From Nitrospinota bacterium (GTDB lineage: Bacteria; Nitrospinota; Nitrospinia; UBA9942): 12,643 bases of DNA. Location: contig DNJG01000014.1 in the NCBI GenBank assembly GCA_003489165.1, positions 1 to 12,643 of the forward strand, read 5' to 3'. Positions within the stretch are counted from its first letter, which is position 1. Each line of letters opens with the position of its first letter. The notes below the pieces were generated by a model that had not been told where the DNA came from, made no database searches, and worked only from the letters and a program-made list of their open reading frames with translations. The position numbers and the translations under genes are program-made. This document shows, in pieces, positions 1 to 6,659 of the stretch.

Positions 1-64
1 TGTAGTGCTCTGGAAAGACTAAGGGCAAATATAAGGATTTCCTATTTTAGTCTCTATGCAGTTT

Positions 65-1543
65 TCATTTTTGTTCATTCATCTTTTCAATCTTTGGGAG
101 TTTTAAAAGCAAACCGCCTAAAAACCAGAACAACGATTGATAAGGATTTGCCGTAATCGGTTGAGAGCCAAAAGACATAAAGAACAGACTCCCCATAAAG
201 GCAAAAAGTGTAATCGCTATTACCTTAAGCTCCTTGTCCTTCATTGACTTCTGGATCTGAAACCCCTTTATAATAAAATATAGAAAAATAAAAGTGATAA
301 GTGCAGTCCCTGGTATCCCTGTCTCTATCATCATTACTGCAAAATAATTATCAACCATACCAAACAATGGAGAGATTGTCCTGTCTTTTTCTATATCTTT
401 CTTGAATTTTGAGGCTGCTGAACCAGTGCGGCTCATACCCGCTCCAAGAGGATAATTAAATGCAACATCTAACATCTTTTCCATCCCGCCTGCACGGGCA
501 GTCTTATATGTCTTAACATTAAGGAGTGTAGCAAATCTTTCCATAATTAGTGTACGCTTCATGGCATAATCAAGGGTAACCTGAAAAGCAAAAAGCCCAA
601 TCACACTGATAATTATTATATTAAACACAGCTTTAGAAAGATAACTCCTCATCAAAATGAATGACATGATAAGAACAATCAGAAACGCAAGAAAAATTTG
701 TCTTACCTGAGAAATAAAAAGTGTCATAGTTGCAAAGAATAAAAGAAGAAAGATAAATATCCTTTTAAAAACAGAGTTTTTTAAAAAAAGGGCAGATACT
801 GCAAAGGGTGCAGCAATATGGGCAAAGATTGACCCTCCACCAGCCATAGTAGTAGTTGAAAAAGGACGGTATAGAAATCCATAAAACCGTTCAGTTTTCT
901 GTACATAGGTTGAGCTTATCCATGTGAGTGATTTTGGCCCAAGTATGTATTCAACAATGGCAAAGGTGCATACCATAAAGCAAATCCCAAGAAATAAATT
1001 CCAATATTTTATAATCTGCTCTTTTGAATCAATAAAAAAATAGGCAAAGAAATAAAATGGTATCATTGTTATGTGAACTTTGAATGATGCAACGCTGGCA
1101 TAAAGACTAATTGCATAAGGATTTACTATCTCAATTAATATCCAGAGAACAAAAAATATAATCGGCATGGTCAGTGGTGCCTTCCTAAACTTTGCTTCTC
1201 TGAATCCTATTACGACTGTGCTAAAAAACCAGTTAAGGCAGATAAGAAGCAGGAGAATATCCGCACCTATGTGAACAACAGGGTGATAGTTGGTGACCAT
1301 CTTGAGAAGCCCCTCAATAGAGAGATAGCAGAAGAAAAGCTTAATTGACCTCTCCCAGTCCTTTGATAGAAAAACTAATGCTGCAAGAGATATTGGGATA
1401 AAGGCAAGATTTTTAATAGAGAGATTAAATAAAAAATTGCTGAAGAATATTCCGAATAGCAGAATTAGGATATAAAATGTAACATAGATAGCCGTCCTCC
1501 TCTGCAAAAGAGACGTCCACATGTATTTGCGTTCAACTTTCAT
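65..1543 (-). CDS. O-antigen ligase / polymerase-like membrane protein (WaaL/Wzy superfamily)
   Basis: This is a 492-residue polytopic inner-membrane protein with roughly 10-12 hydrophobic segments, which is the usual size for WaaL/Wzy-type enzymes. These join or polymerise lipid-linked glycans at the periplasmic face. The supporting layout is seen directly: a loop around residues 213-236 with an RPFSTTTMAGGG segment, an Arg at 281 (QVRQIF) starting a hydrophobic helix, and a large hydrophilic loop at about 330-400. That loop ends in DNYFAVMMIETGIPG, resembling the D-N-x-Y...E-x-G-x-x-G motif at the end of Wzy_C domains. I take the ATG at 1543; its ribosome site is weak (GAGCGAG), and Met8 at 1522 is an alternative start. 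A separate promoter lies upstream, so the gene need not belong to the cus operon. No glycosyltransferase neighbours are visible, so ligase versus polymerase cannot be decided. Confidence 0.72.
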   Translation of the reverse strand: MKVERKYMWTSLLQRRTAIYVTFYILILLFGIFFSNFLFNLSIKNLAFIPISLAALVFLSKDWERSIKLFFCYLSIEGLLKMVTNYHPVVHIGADILLLLICLNWFFSTVVIGFREAKFRKAPLTMPIIFFVLWILIEIVNPYAISLYASVASFKVHITMIPFYFFAYFFIDSKEQIIKYWNLFLGICFMVCTFAIVEYILGPKSLTWISSTYVQKTERFYGFLYRPFSTTTMAGGGSIFAHIAAPFAVSALFLKNSVFKRIFIFLLLFFATMTLFISQVRQIFLAFLIVLIMSFILMRSYLSKAVFNIIIISVIGLFAFQVTLDYAMKRTLIMERFATLLNVKTYKTARAGGMEKMLDVAFNYPLGAGMSRTGSAASKFKKDIEKDRTISPLFGMVDNYFAVMMIETGIPGTALITFIFLYFIIKGFQIQKSMKDKELKVIAITLFAFMGSLFFMSFGSQPITANPYQSLFWFLGGLLLKLPKIEKMNEQK

Positions 1544-1598
1544 ACTCGCTCACGATTGATGCATAAAATATCTCGTTGATGTCTTCATTTCTTAAGTC

Positions 1599-1627
1599 AT
1601 TTTATCCCATAGATAAACAGCAGTCAA
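1599..1627 (-). promoter_or_regulatory. sigma-70 type promoter for the O-antigen ligase-like gene
   Basis: Read on the minus strand, TTGACT (1627-1622) and TAAAAT (1604-1599) are separated by exactly 17 bases. The match to the housekeeping consensus is 5/6 in each box. Transcription would start near 1592, about 50 nt before the ATG at 1543. The promoter begins just downstream of the cusA stop codon. The leader contains a 12-codon ATG-to-TGA frame ending just before the start codon, with no convincing ribosome site. Box sequences and spacing are seen; activity is inferred. Confidence 0.68.
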
Positions 1628-1639
1628 TTTATACCGCAG

Positions 1640-4600
1640 TCACAAATCCCGTTTTAGCGGGATTTTATCATTTTTCATATACCACCCCTTCCAGATGAAA
1701 TATATGGCAGGATAAACCAGGAGTTCCATTATGCCAGAGGTAAGAACTCCTCCGACCATTGGGGCAGCAATCCGCTTCATTGTTTCAGAGCCTGTCCCAT
1801 GTCCCCACATAATCGGAAGGAGACCTGCAATGATGGTAATGATAGTCATAAGTTTTGGGCGGACTCTTTTAACTGCACCATGATAAATCGCCTCTTTAAG
1901 GTCTTCTCTGGTATTCATCAGCCCTTTTTTCTTATAGTCTTCGTAGGAGAGGTCAAGGTAGAGGAGCATAACTACTCCTGTCTCTGCATCAAGTCCTGCA
2001 AGGGCAATAATGCCAACCCATACAGCGACACTCATATTATAACCAAGCAGATAAATATACCAGAGCGCTCCTACAAGGGAAAATGGGACGGCAAGGAGAA
2101 CAATGAGGGTTTTTGAGACAGCCCCCGTATTTAAATAAATGAGTAAAAAAATAATCATGAGTGTCAGGGGGACAACTAACTTAAGCCTCTCCGCTGCCCT
2201 CACCATATATTCATACTGTCCGCTCCATACAATACTGTATCCGACAGGAATTTTTACCTTCTCTGCAACAGCCTTCTTTGCATTCTCAACATAAGTCCCT
2301 ACATCTATATCCTTTATGTCAATGTATATCCATGCATTTAATCTTGCATCCTCACTTTTTAGAGAATCTGGTCCTGTGGTTATTTTAATGTCAGCAACCT
2401 GTGTGATAGGTATTTGCTCACCCCTCGGTGTTGCAATTAAAATCCTCTGAAGCTTTGTCATATTATCCCTAAACTCCCTGCTGTATCTCAAATTTACTGG
2501 ATACCTTTCAAGACCCTCAACAGTTGTTGTTATATTCATGCCCCCAACAGCCGATAGAATTACATCCTGTATATCATCAACCGTGAGTCCATACCGTGCC
2601 GCCTCATCTCTTTTTATAGTGTAATCGAAATAATAACCCTGTCCTGTCCTCTCCGCATATACTGATAATGTCCCGTGTACATCCCTTATGACCGCTTCTA
2701 TCTCTCTTCCTATATCCTCAAGTGTTTGTAAATTATCCCCCATCACCTTTATCCCTACAGGTGTCTTGATACCGGTTGACAGCATATCTATCCTTGTCTT
2801 TATAGGCATAGTCCATGCGTTGGTTAATCCGGGAAATTTTATAGCGGCATCCATTTCCTTCACCAGCTTATCAGGGGTCATGCCGGATCTCCATTCAGAT
2901 TCAGGCTTGAGTGTAATCACTGTCTCCACCATCATTAAAGGTGCAGGGTCTGTGGCTGTTTCAGCCCTTCCTATTTTACCAAGGACATGATGAACCTCCG
3001 GAAATGTCTTTATAATCTTATCTGTCTGTTGAAGAATCTCCTTTGCCTTTGTTATGGATATACCGGGGAGTGCGGTTGGCATATAGAGTAAATCACCTTC
3101 GTAAAGCGGGGGCATAAACTCCGAGCCTAATTTCTTTAATGGTATGGTAATGGTGGCTATAATGATTATCGCTAAGATAACCGTGATATATTTGAATCTC
3201 ACAGTAAGATGCAAAAAGGGTGAATAAAGAAACATGGATAATCTATTGATAGGATTTCTTGATTCAGGAGTTATCCTTCCTCTGATAAGATACCCCATGA
3301 GAACAGGGACAATCGTAATGGAAAGAATAGCCGCTGCTCCCATAGCATAAGTTTTGGTAAAGGCGAGGGGTTTAAAAAGCCTCCCCTCCTGTGCCTGCAA
3401 TGTAAATATTGGGATAAAAGAGACTGTAATAACGAGAAGGGAGAAGAAGAGAGGCGGCCCAACCTCTTTTGCCGCCTCTGTTATAATCTGCCAGTGGTCC
3501 CTCTTCTCCTTTACCTCTGCATTATGTTCAATATGTTTATGGGCGTTTTCTATCATTATGATAGCCGCATCCACCATTGCACCGATGGCGATGGCAATAC
3601 CGCTGAGAGACATGATATTGGCATTTATCCCTTGATACTTCATAATAATGAAAGAAATTAAAATGGCTGCAGGAAGGGTAAATATTGCAACGAAAGCAGA
3701 GCGGAAGTGTAAAAGGAAGACCATACAGACAAGAGAAACGACTACACTTTCTTCAAGGAGTTTTTCTTTAAGTGTAGAGATAGCCCTCTCTATAAGCCCT
3801 GAACGGTCATACACAGGGACAATCTCAACACCTTCAGGGAGTCCTTTTTTTAAATCTTCCAGCTTCTTTTTTACATTATTTATAACCTCAAGGGCATTTT
3901 GCCCGTATCTCATTACTATTATACCGCCTGCTACTTCACCTTCACCGTTTAATTCCATCAACCCCCTTCTAAGTTCAGGTCCGAGGTGAACATAGGATAC
4001 ATCCCTTAGCAGGATAGGCGTTCCATTCTTATCTACCCCAACAGGAATCTTCTTTATATCATCTACTGTCTTAATATAACCGAGCCCCCTAACCATATAT
4101 TCTCTCTCAGCCATCTCTATTACACTTCCGCCTACATCCCTGTTACTCCTCTCAATAGCCATCTTTATCTTTTCCAGAGGAAGATTGTAGGCAATCAACT
4201 TATTAGGATCAACCTCTACCTGATACTGTTTAACATATCCGCCAATACTTGCCACCTCTGCTACTCCATCTATTGACTGGAGCTGATACCTGAGATACCA
4301 GTCCTGTATACTCCTTAATTTTGATAAATCATGCCTTCCTGTTCTATCAACTAATGCATATTCATACACCCATCCAACACCAGAAGCATCAGGACCTAAT
4401 CTGGGGGTAACGCCTTTTGGCAAGCGAGCTGAGACATAGTTCAGATACTCAAGCACCCTGCTCCTTGCCCAATATACATCTGTCCCATCTTCAAATATGA
4501 TATAGACAAAAGAATAGCCAAAGAAAGAGTAACCGCGGACAACCTTTGAATATGGCACTGCTAACATGGTTGTGGTTAAAGGATATGTAACCTGGTCCTC

Positions 4601-4783
4601 TACAACCTGTGGAGTTTGTTCAGGATATTCTGTAAAGACTATAACCTGAACATCTGAAAGGTCGGGGATTGCATCTACAGGGGTATTTCTTAAAGAATGT
4701 ATGCCCCATCCGATGGCAACAGCCGTAAAGAGGATTACTATGAATTTATTTTTTATTGATAATTCAATTATTTTTTCAAGCAT
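1640..4783 (-). CDS. cusA: CusA, Cu(I)/Ag(I) heavy-metal efflux RND pump
   Basis: Proton-driven inner-membrane pump of the CusCBA complex. I start it at the ATG at 4783 (MLEKIIELSIKNK), giving 1047 residues, the length of E. coli CusA. The open frame runs 18 codons further upstream, but that part is only translated heptamer repeat. Family signatures in order: ARSRVLEYLN (about 107-116), GPDASGVGWVYEY (about 130-142), and the TM4 proton-relay motif GAMVDAAIIMIEN with Asp405 and Glu412. The three metal-binding methionines are also present: LLYMPT (Met568), APLMMVET (Met618) and RIDMLSTG (Met667), equivalent to E. coli Met573/623/672. These indicate monovalent copper/silver rather than the divalent CzcA substrates. 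No clear ribosome site precedes the ATG (GTGTAAA), because repeat DNA occupies that position. It is the last gene of the efflux operon. The RND assignment is near certain; Cu/Ag specificity is inferred from the residues. Confidence 0.95.
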   Translation of the reverse strand: MLEKIIELSIKNKFIVILFTAVAIGWGIHSLRNTPVDAIPDLSDVQVIVFTEYPEQTPQVVEDQVTYPLTTTMLAVPYSKVVRGYSFFGYSFVYIIFEDGTDVYWARSRVLEYLNYVSARLPKGVTPRLGPDASGVGWVYEYALVDRTGRHDLSKLRSIQDWYLRYQLQSIDGVAEVASIGGYVKQYQVEVDPNKLIAYNLPLEKIKMAIERSNRDVGGSVIEMAEREYMVRGLGYIKTVDDIKKIPVGVDKNGTPILLRDVSYVHLGPELRRGLMELNGEGEVAGGIIVMRYGQNALEVINNVKKKLEDLKKGLPEGVEIVPVYDRSGLIERAISTLKEKLLEESVVVSLVCMVFLLHFRSAFVAIFTLPAAILISFIIMKYQGINANIMSLSGIAIAIGAMVDAAIIMIENAHKHIEHNAEVKEKRDHWQIITEAAKEVGPPLFFSLLVITVSFIPIFTLQAQEGRLFKPLAFTKTYAMGAAAILSITIVPVLMGYLIRGRITPESRNPINRLSMFLYSPFLHLTVRFKYITVILAIIIIATITIPLKKLGSEFMPPLYEGDLLYMPTALPGISITKAKEILQQTDKIIKTFPEVHHVLGKIGRAETATDPAPLMMVETVITLKPESEWRSGMTPDKLVKEMDAAIKFPGLTNAWTMPIKTRIDMLSTGIKTPVGIKVMGDNLQTLEDIGREIEAVIRDVHGTLSVYAERTGQGYYFDYTIKRDEAARYGLTVDDIQDVILSAVGGMNITTTVEGLERYPVNLRYSREFRDNMTKLQRILIATPRGEQIPITQVADIKITTGPDSLKSEDARLNAWIYIDIKDIDVGTYVENAKKAVAEKVKIPVGYSIVWSGQYEYMVRAAERLKLVVPLTLMIIFLLIYLNTGAVSKTLIVLLAVPFSLVGALWYIYLLGYNMSVAVWVGIIALAGLDAETGVVMLLYLDLSYEDYKKKGLMNTREDLKEAIYHGAVKRVRPKLMTIITIIAGLLPIMWGHGTGSETMKRIAAPMVGGVLTSGIMELLVYPAIYFIWKGWYMKNDKIPLKRDL
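1644..1665. other. Perfect 8-bp hairpin over the last codons of cusA
   Basis: AAATCCCG and CGGGATTT flank a 6-nt loop. The hairpin covers the codons just before the cusA stop. On the transcribed minus strand it is followed by GTGACTGCGG, not a U-run, so it is not a standard intrinsic terminator for cusA. On the plus strand it is followed by T-rich DNA (TTTTATCATTTTT region). It could protect the cusA mRNA 3' end or stop antisense transcription; neither is shown. Confidence 0.4.
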
Positions 4784-4790
4784 TTTACAC

Positions 4791-4818
4791 AGAAGACAGA
4801 AGTCAGAAGTCAGAAGAC
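4791..4818. repeat. Four tandem heptamers AGAAG(A/T)C at the cusA 5' boundary
   Basis: Four consecutive 7-mers (AGAAGAC, AGAAGTC, AGAAGTC, AGAAGAC) followed by a partial AGAC. They supply the stop codon and last residues of the four-helix-bundle remnant and occupy the region 8-35 nt upstream of the cusA start, where a ribosome site should lie. Their orientation is opposite to the heptamers at 5101-5119 and 5181-5236, where the plus strand reads CTTCTGT-type. Confidence 0.9.
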
Positions 4819-5097
4819 AGACTTTTTGAAAATCCAACTAACATAGCTGCAATCTCATCAGCCTCTGCCGTTAATCTATTAAAATCATTCTTGCTGCAAT
4901 AATCTAAGCGAACAGCAATCTCAAGAGAAGTCATTACCTCGTAAGTAGAACGAAGTGCTATCTCAAGGAATCGCTGAAATTCCTTCTCTGATTTATTACC
5001 ACTCCCCTCAGCAATATTAAGAGATATTGATGTCACTGCCCGCCTTACTTGATTTGTTAAACCAAACAGTTAAATTTCTAAAATTATGTTTCTTCAT
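4803..5097 (-). pseudogene. Four-helix-bundle (23S rRNA IVP / Avd-like) protein, internally deleted and frameshifted
   Basis: The frame from a GTG at 5036 encodes 77 residues that match the family's C-terminal two thirds: SISLNIAEGSG, EFQRFLEIALRSTYE, and a final helix with EADEIAAMLVGFSKSL. Read upstream past the GTG, the same frame continues as LFGLTNQVRRAV, the expected preceding family sequence. Further upstream, from an ATG at 5097, a different frame gives MKKHNFRNLTVW, the usual N-terminus of these proteins. The roughly 20-25 residues that should lie between (helix 1 and its loop) are missing, and the two parts are out of frame by one base. The junction is ACTGTTTGG (5062-5070), which fits both the TVW and LFG sides, so a microhomology deletion is likely. 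AAGG before the GTG could still allow a 77-residue product. It lies between cusB and cusA with no expected role in efflux. Family function is poorly known; relatives occur in 23S rRNA insertions and as Avd in diversity-generating retroelements. Confidence 0.82.
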
Positions 5098-5100
5098 TTG

Positions 5101-5119
5101 TCTGGCCTCTGTCTTCTGC
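5101..5119. repeat. Short heptamer remnant upstream of the four-helix-bundle gene
   Basis: TCTGGCC TCTGTCT TCTGC is about two and a half units of the TCTGTC-type heptamer. It sits between the cusB stop (5121) and the remnant's ATG (5097), inverted relative to the array at 4791-4818. The two arrays therefore bracket the four-helix-bundle remnant as imperfect inverted repeats. Confidence 0.6.
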
Positions 5120-5120
5120 T

Positions 5121-6557
5121 TTAATGTTTATGTTCCGTTGTTGGCATCTGACTTTCCTTATATTCAGGCATTTTTTGACCTTCTGTCTTCTGTCTTCTGT
5201 CTTCTGTTCTCTGTCCTCTGTCCTCTGTCTTCTGTCTCATCTTATCCACAGCCTCTCTGAGTTTGCTTTCCGAATCAATGAGGAACTGGGCAGATGTTAC
5301 AACCTCTTCACCCTCTCTCACACCTTCCAGTATCTGTAAATGCCCGTCTCCTGTATCCACCCCTACCCTCACATCCCTCGGTTCAAATATTCCCCCAGAT
5401 TTAGAAACTATAATAATATCCCTTACGCCTGAGCGAATTACTGCCTCTGCCGGGACAATTAAAGCGGTCTCTGCTATCTTTGATTCAAGTTTTACATTGG
5501 CATACATATCAGGTTTTAATTCCCAGTTTGGATTATCAAATTCCATCCTTACCTTTACAGTCCTTGTCTCTGCCTGCAAATATGGATATATATATGTAAC
5601 GACACCTCTAAACATCTTTCCGGGTATAGAAGTAAGCGTCATTTCTGTCTCCTGCCCTATTTTTATCCAAGGAACTTCATATTCGTATATATCAGCATAG
5701 ACCCAGATTTTTGATATATCTGTTATGACATATAGATGCATCTCAGGGGTAATGTACATCCCCTGCAGCAGATTTTTTTGAACCACAATTCCATGTGTGG
5801 GTGAATGTATATGCAAGGTCTTCTTGGGCTTCCTTGTTTCTTCAAGCTCTTTTATCTGATGTTCAGGGACATCAAAGAGCTGAAGTCTCTTTCTCGCTGA
5901 TTCAAGGAGGAACTTGGCACCTGATGCAACCTCTTCTGTTTTGCTGTTCTTTAGTGATTTCTCATACTCTAATGCAAGGAGATACTCCTCCTGAGCAGTT
6001 ACAAGCTCAGGGGCATAAACTTCTAACAGCACATCCCCCTTGTTGACTTCCTTGCCTGTGAAATCAATATATAGCTTCTCAACCCACCCCTGTATCTTTG
6101 TGTGTATATGTGTAACCTTTCTCTCATCGTAATCAATCCTTCCTGTAGTCCTTATAGACCTGCTAAGGGGTTTCTTGATAACCTTCTCAGTCCTGACATT
6201 TATACTCTTAACTGTTGCAGGATCAATCTTAACAATGCCGGCAGCAACCTCTTCCTCATCAGCATATACAGGAACCATGTCCATGTTCATTGGAGATTTA
6301 CCCGGTTTATCAGATTTAAAACCAGGTATCATTGGATCCGTCCAGTAAAGTATCTTTCTCTCTTTCTTTTTTTCTGCCTGATTAGATGTATCCTGTGCAG
6401 TTACTTCTTTATGCTCAGAAGCAGGTTTACCCAAAATAATATCCTTAACATACGGGATTATCTCTTCACGATAAAAGAACCCGACACCTATAACTATCGC
6501 CAGAAGTATAAATCCTGAAAACCTGAACAACTCTCTTATTTGACTACGGTCTGACAT
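5121..6557 (-). CDS. cusB: CusB-type periplasmic adaptor (membrane fusion protein)
   Basis: This is the 478-residue adaptor linking CusA to the outer-membrane channel and passing metal to the pump. An N-terminal membrane anchor lies at about 12-29. A heavy-metal-binding domain at about 70-98 (YWTDPMIPGF...SDKPGKSPMNMDMVPVY) is Met-rich and lacks the CPMH/CGM cysteines of the Zn/Cd type, which fits Cu/Ag. The barrel-sandwich and beta-barrel regions follow: GRIDYDERKVTHIHTKIQGW (about 139-158), the GKEVNKGDVL lipoyl-like hairpin and the APELVTAQEEYL alpha-hairpin entry. The conserved core ends near residue 440 (SKLREAVDKM). The last 38 residues are atypical: a 7-residue-periodic charged tail (RQKTEDRGQRTEDRR...) encoded by a heptamer array. 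The ATG at 6557 has a GGGGGG ribosome site 5 nt upstream. It lies downstream of the outer-membrane factor gene, with a gap of about 100 bp filled by a repeat palindrome. Confidence 0.94.
   Translation of the reverse strand: MSDRSQIRELFRFSGFILLAIVIGVGFFYREEIIPYVKDIILGKPASEHKEVTAQDTSNQAEKKKERKILYWTDPMIPGFKSDKPGKSPMNMDMVPVYADEEEVAAGIVKIDPATVKSINVRTEKVIKKPLSRSIRTTGRIDYDERKVTHIHTKIQGWVEKLYIDFTGKEVNKGDVLLEVYAPELVTAQEEYLLALEYEKSLKNSKTEEVASGAKFLLESARKRLQLFDVPEHQIKELEETRKPKKTLHIHSPTHGIVVQKNLLQGMYITPEMHLYVITDISKIWVYADIYEYEVPWIKIGQETEMTLTSIPGKMFRGVVTYIYPYLQAETRTVKVRMEFDNPNWELKPDMYANVKLESKIAETALIVPAEAVIRSGVRDIIIVSKSGGIFEPRDVRVGVDTGDGHLQILEGVREGEEVVTSAQFLIDSESKLREAVDKMRQKTEDRGQRTEDRRQKTEGQKMPEYKESQMPTTEHKH
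5181..5236. repeat. Eight perfect-period heptamers (T/C)TCTGT(C/T) inside the 3' end of cusB
   Basis: Eight consecutive 7-mers with no spacer: TTCTGTC three times, TTCTGTT, CTCTGTC three times, TTCTGTC. Because 7 is not a multiple of 3, the array cycles through all frames every 21 bases. It is open in the cusB frame, giving a repeating 7-residue peptide (QKTEDRG, QRTEDRR, QKTEGQK). The period is exact, with substitutions only at the pyrimidine positions. Confidence 0.95.
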
Positions 6558-6578
6558 TTAAACCCCCCAGTGATAATA

Positions 6579-6655
6579 GTAGGCAATAGGCAGTAAGCAG
6601 TAAACTACCTCTTGCTACTGCATACTGCATACTGCATACTGCTTACTGCCTACTT
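6579..6655. repeat. Heptamer palindrome (GCAGTAA / TACTGCA) in the cusC-cusB gap
   Basis: The left arm (6579-6606) contains AGTAGGCAATAGGCAGTAAG units. The right arm (6616-6655) contains TACTGCA units repeated and ends in CTTACTGCCTACT. The arms are reverse complements for about 18 bases (AGTAGGCA and GTAAGCAGTA on the left), with one extra heptamer on the left and several on the right. The structure begins 5 bases past the outer-membrane factor stop codon on the transcript and fills most of the 102-bp gap. It would form a strong mRNA hairpin without a terminal U-run. Confidence 0.88.
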
Positions 6656-6659
6656 TTTC

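Noticed and set aside
1..64. Possible next gene after the O-antigen ligase-like gene
   Set aside because: On the minus strand the ATG found here meets a stop after four codons; too little sequence remains to support any gene.
1644..1665. Intrinsic terminator for the efflux operon
   Set aside because: The hairpin is within the coding end of cusA and is not followed by a U-run on the transcribed strand, so I list it only as a hairpin.
4784..4837. 18-codon upstream extension of cusA starting at an ATG at 4837
   Set aside because: The extra residues are translated heptamer repeat and overlap the four-helix-bundle remnant. The ATG at 4783 gives exactly the 1047 residues and N-terminus (MLEKIIELS) expected for CusA.
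5181..5236. CRISPR-like repetition
   Set aside because: Units are 7 bases with no spacers; this is a short tandem repeat, not a repeat-spacer array.
5027..5339. Plus-strand open frames with Leu/Ser/Cys-rich products over the cusB 3' end
   Set aside because: They are the antisense reading of the heptamer array and the cusB coding sequence, with no ribosome site or family resemblance.
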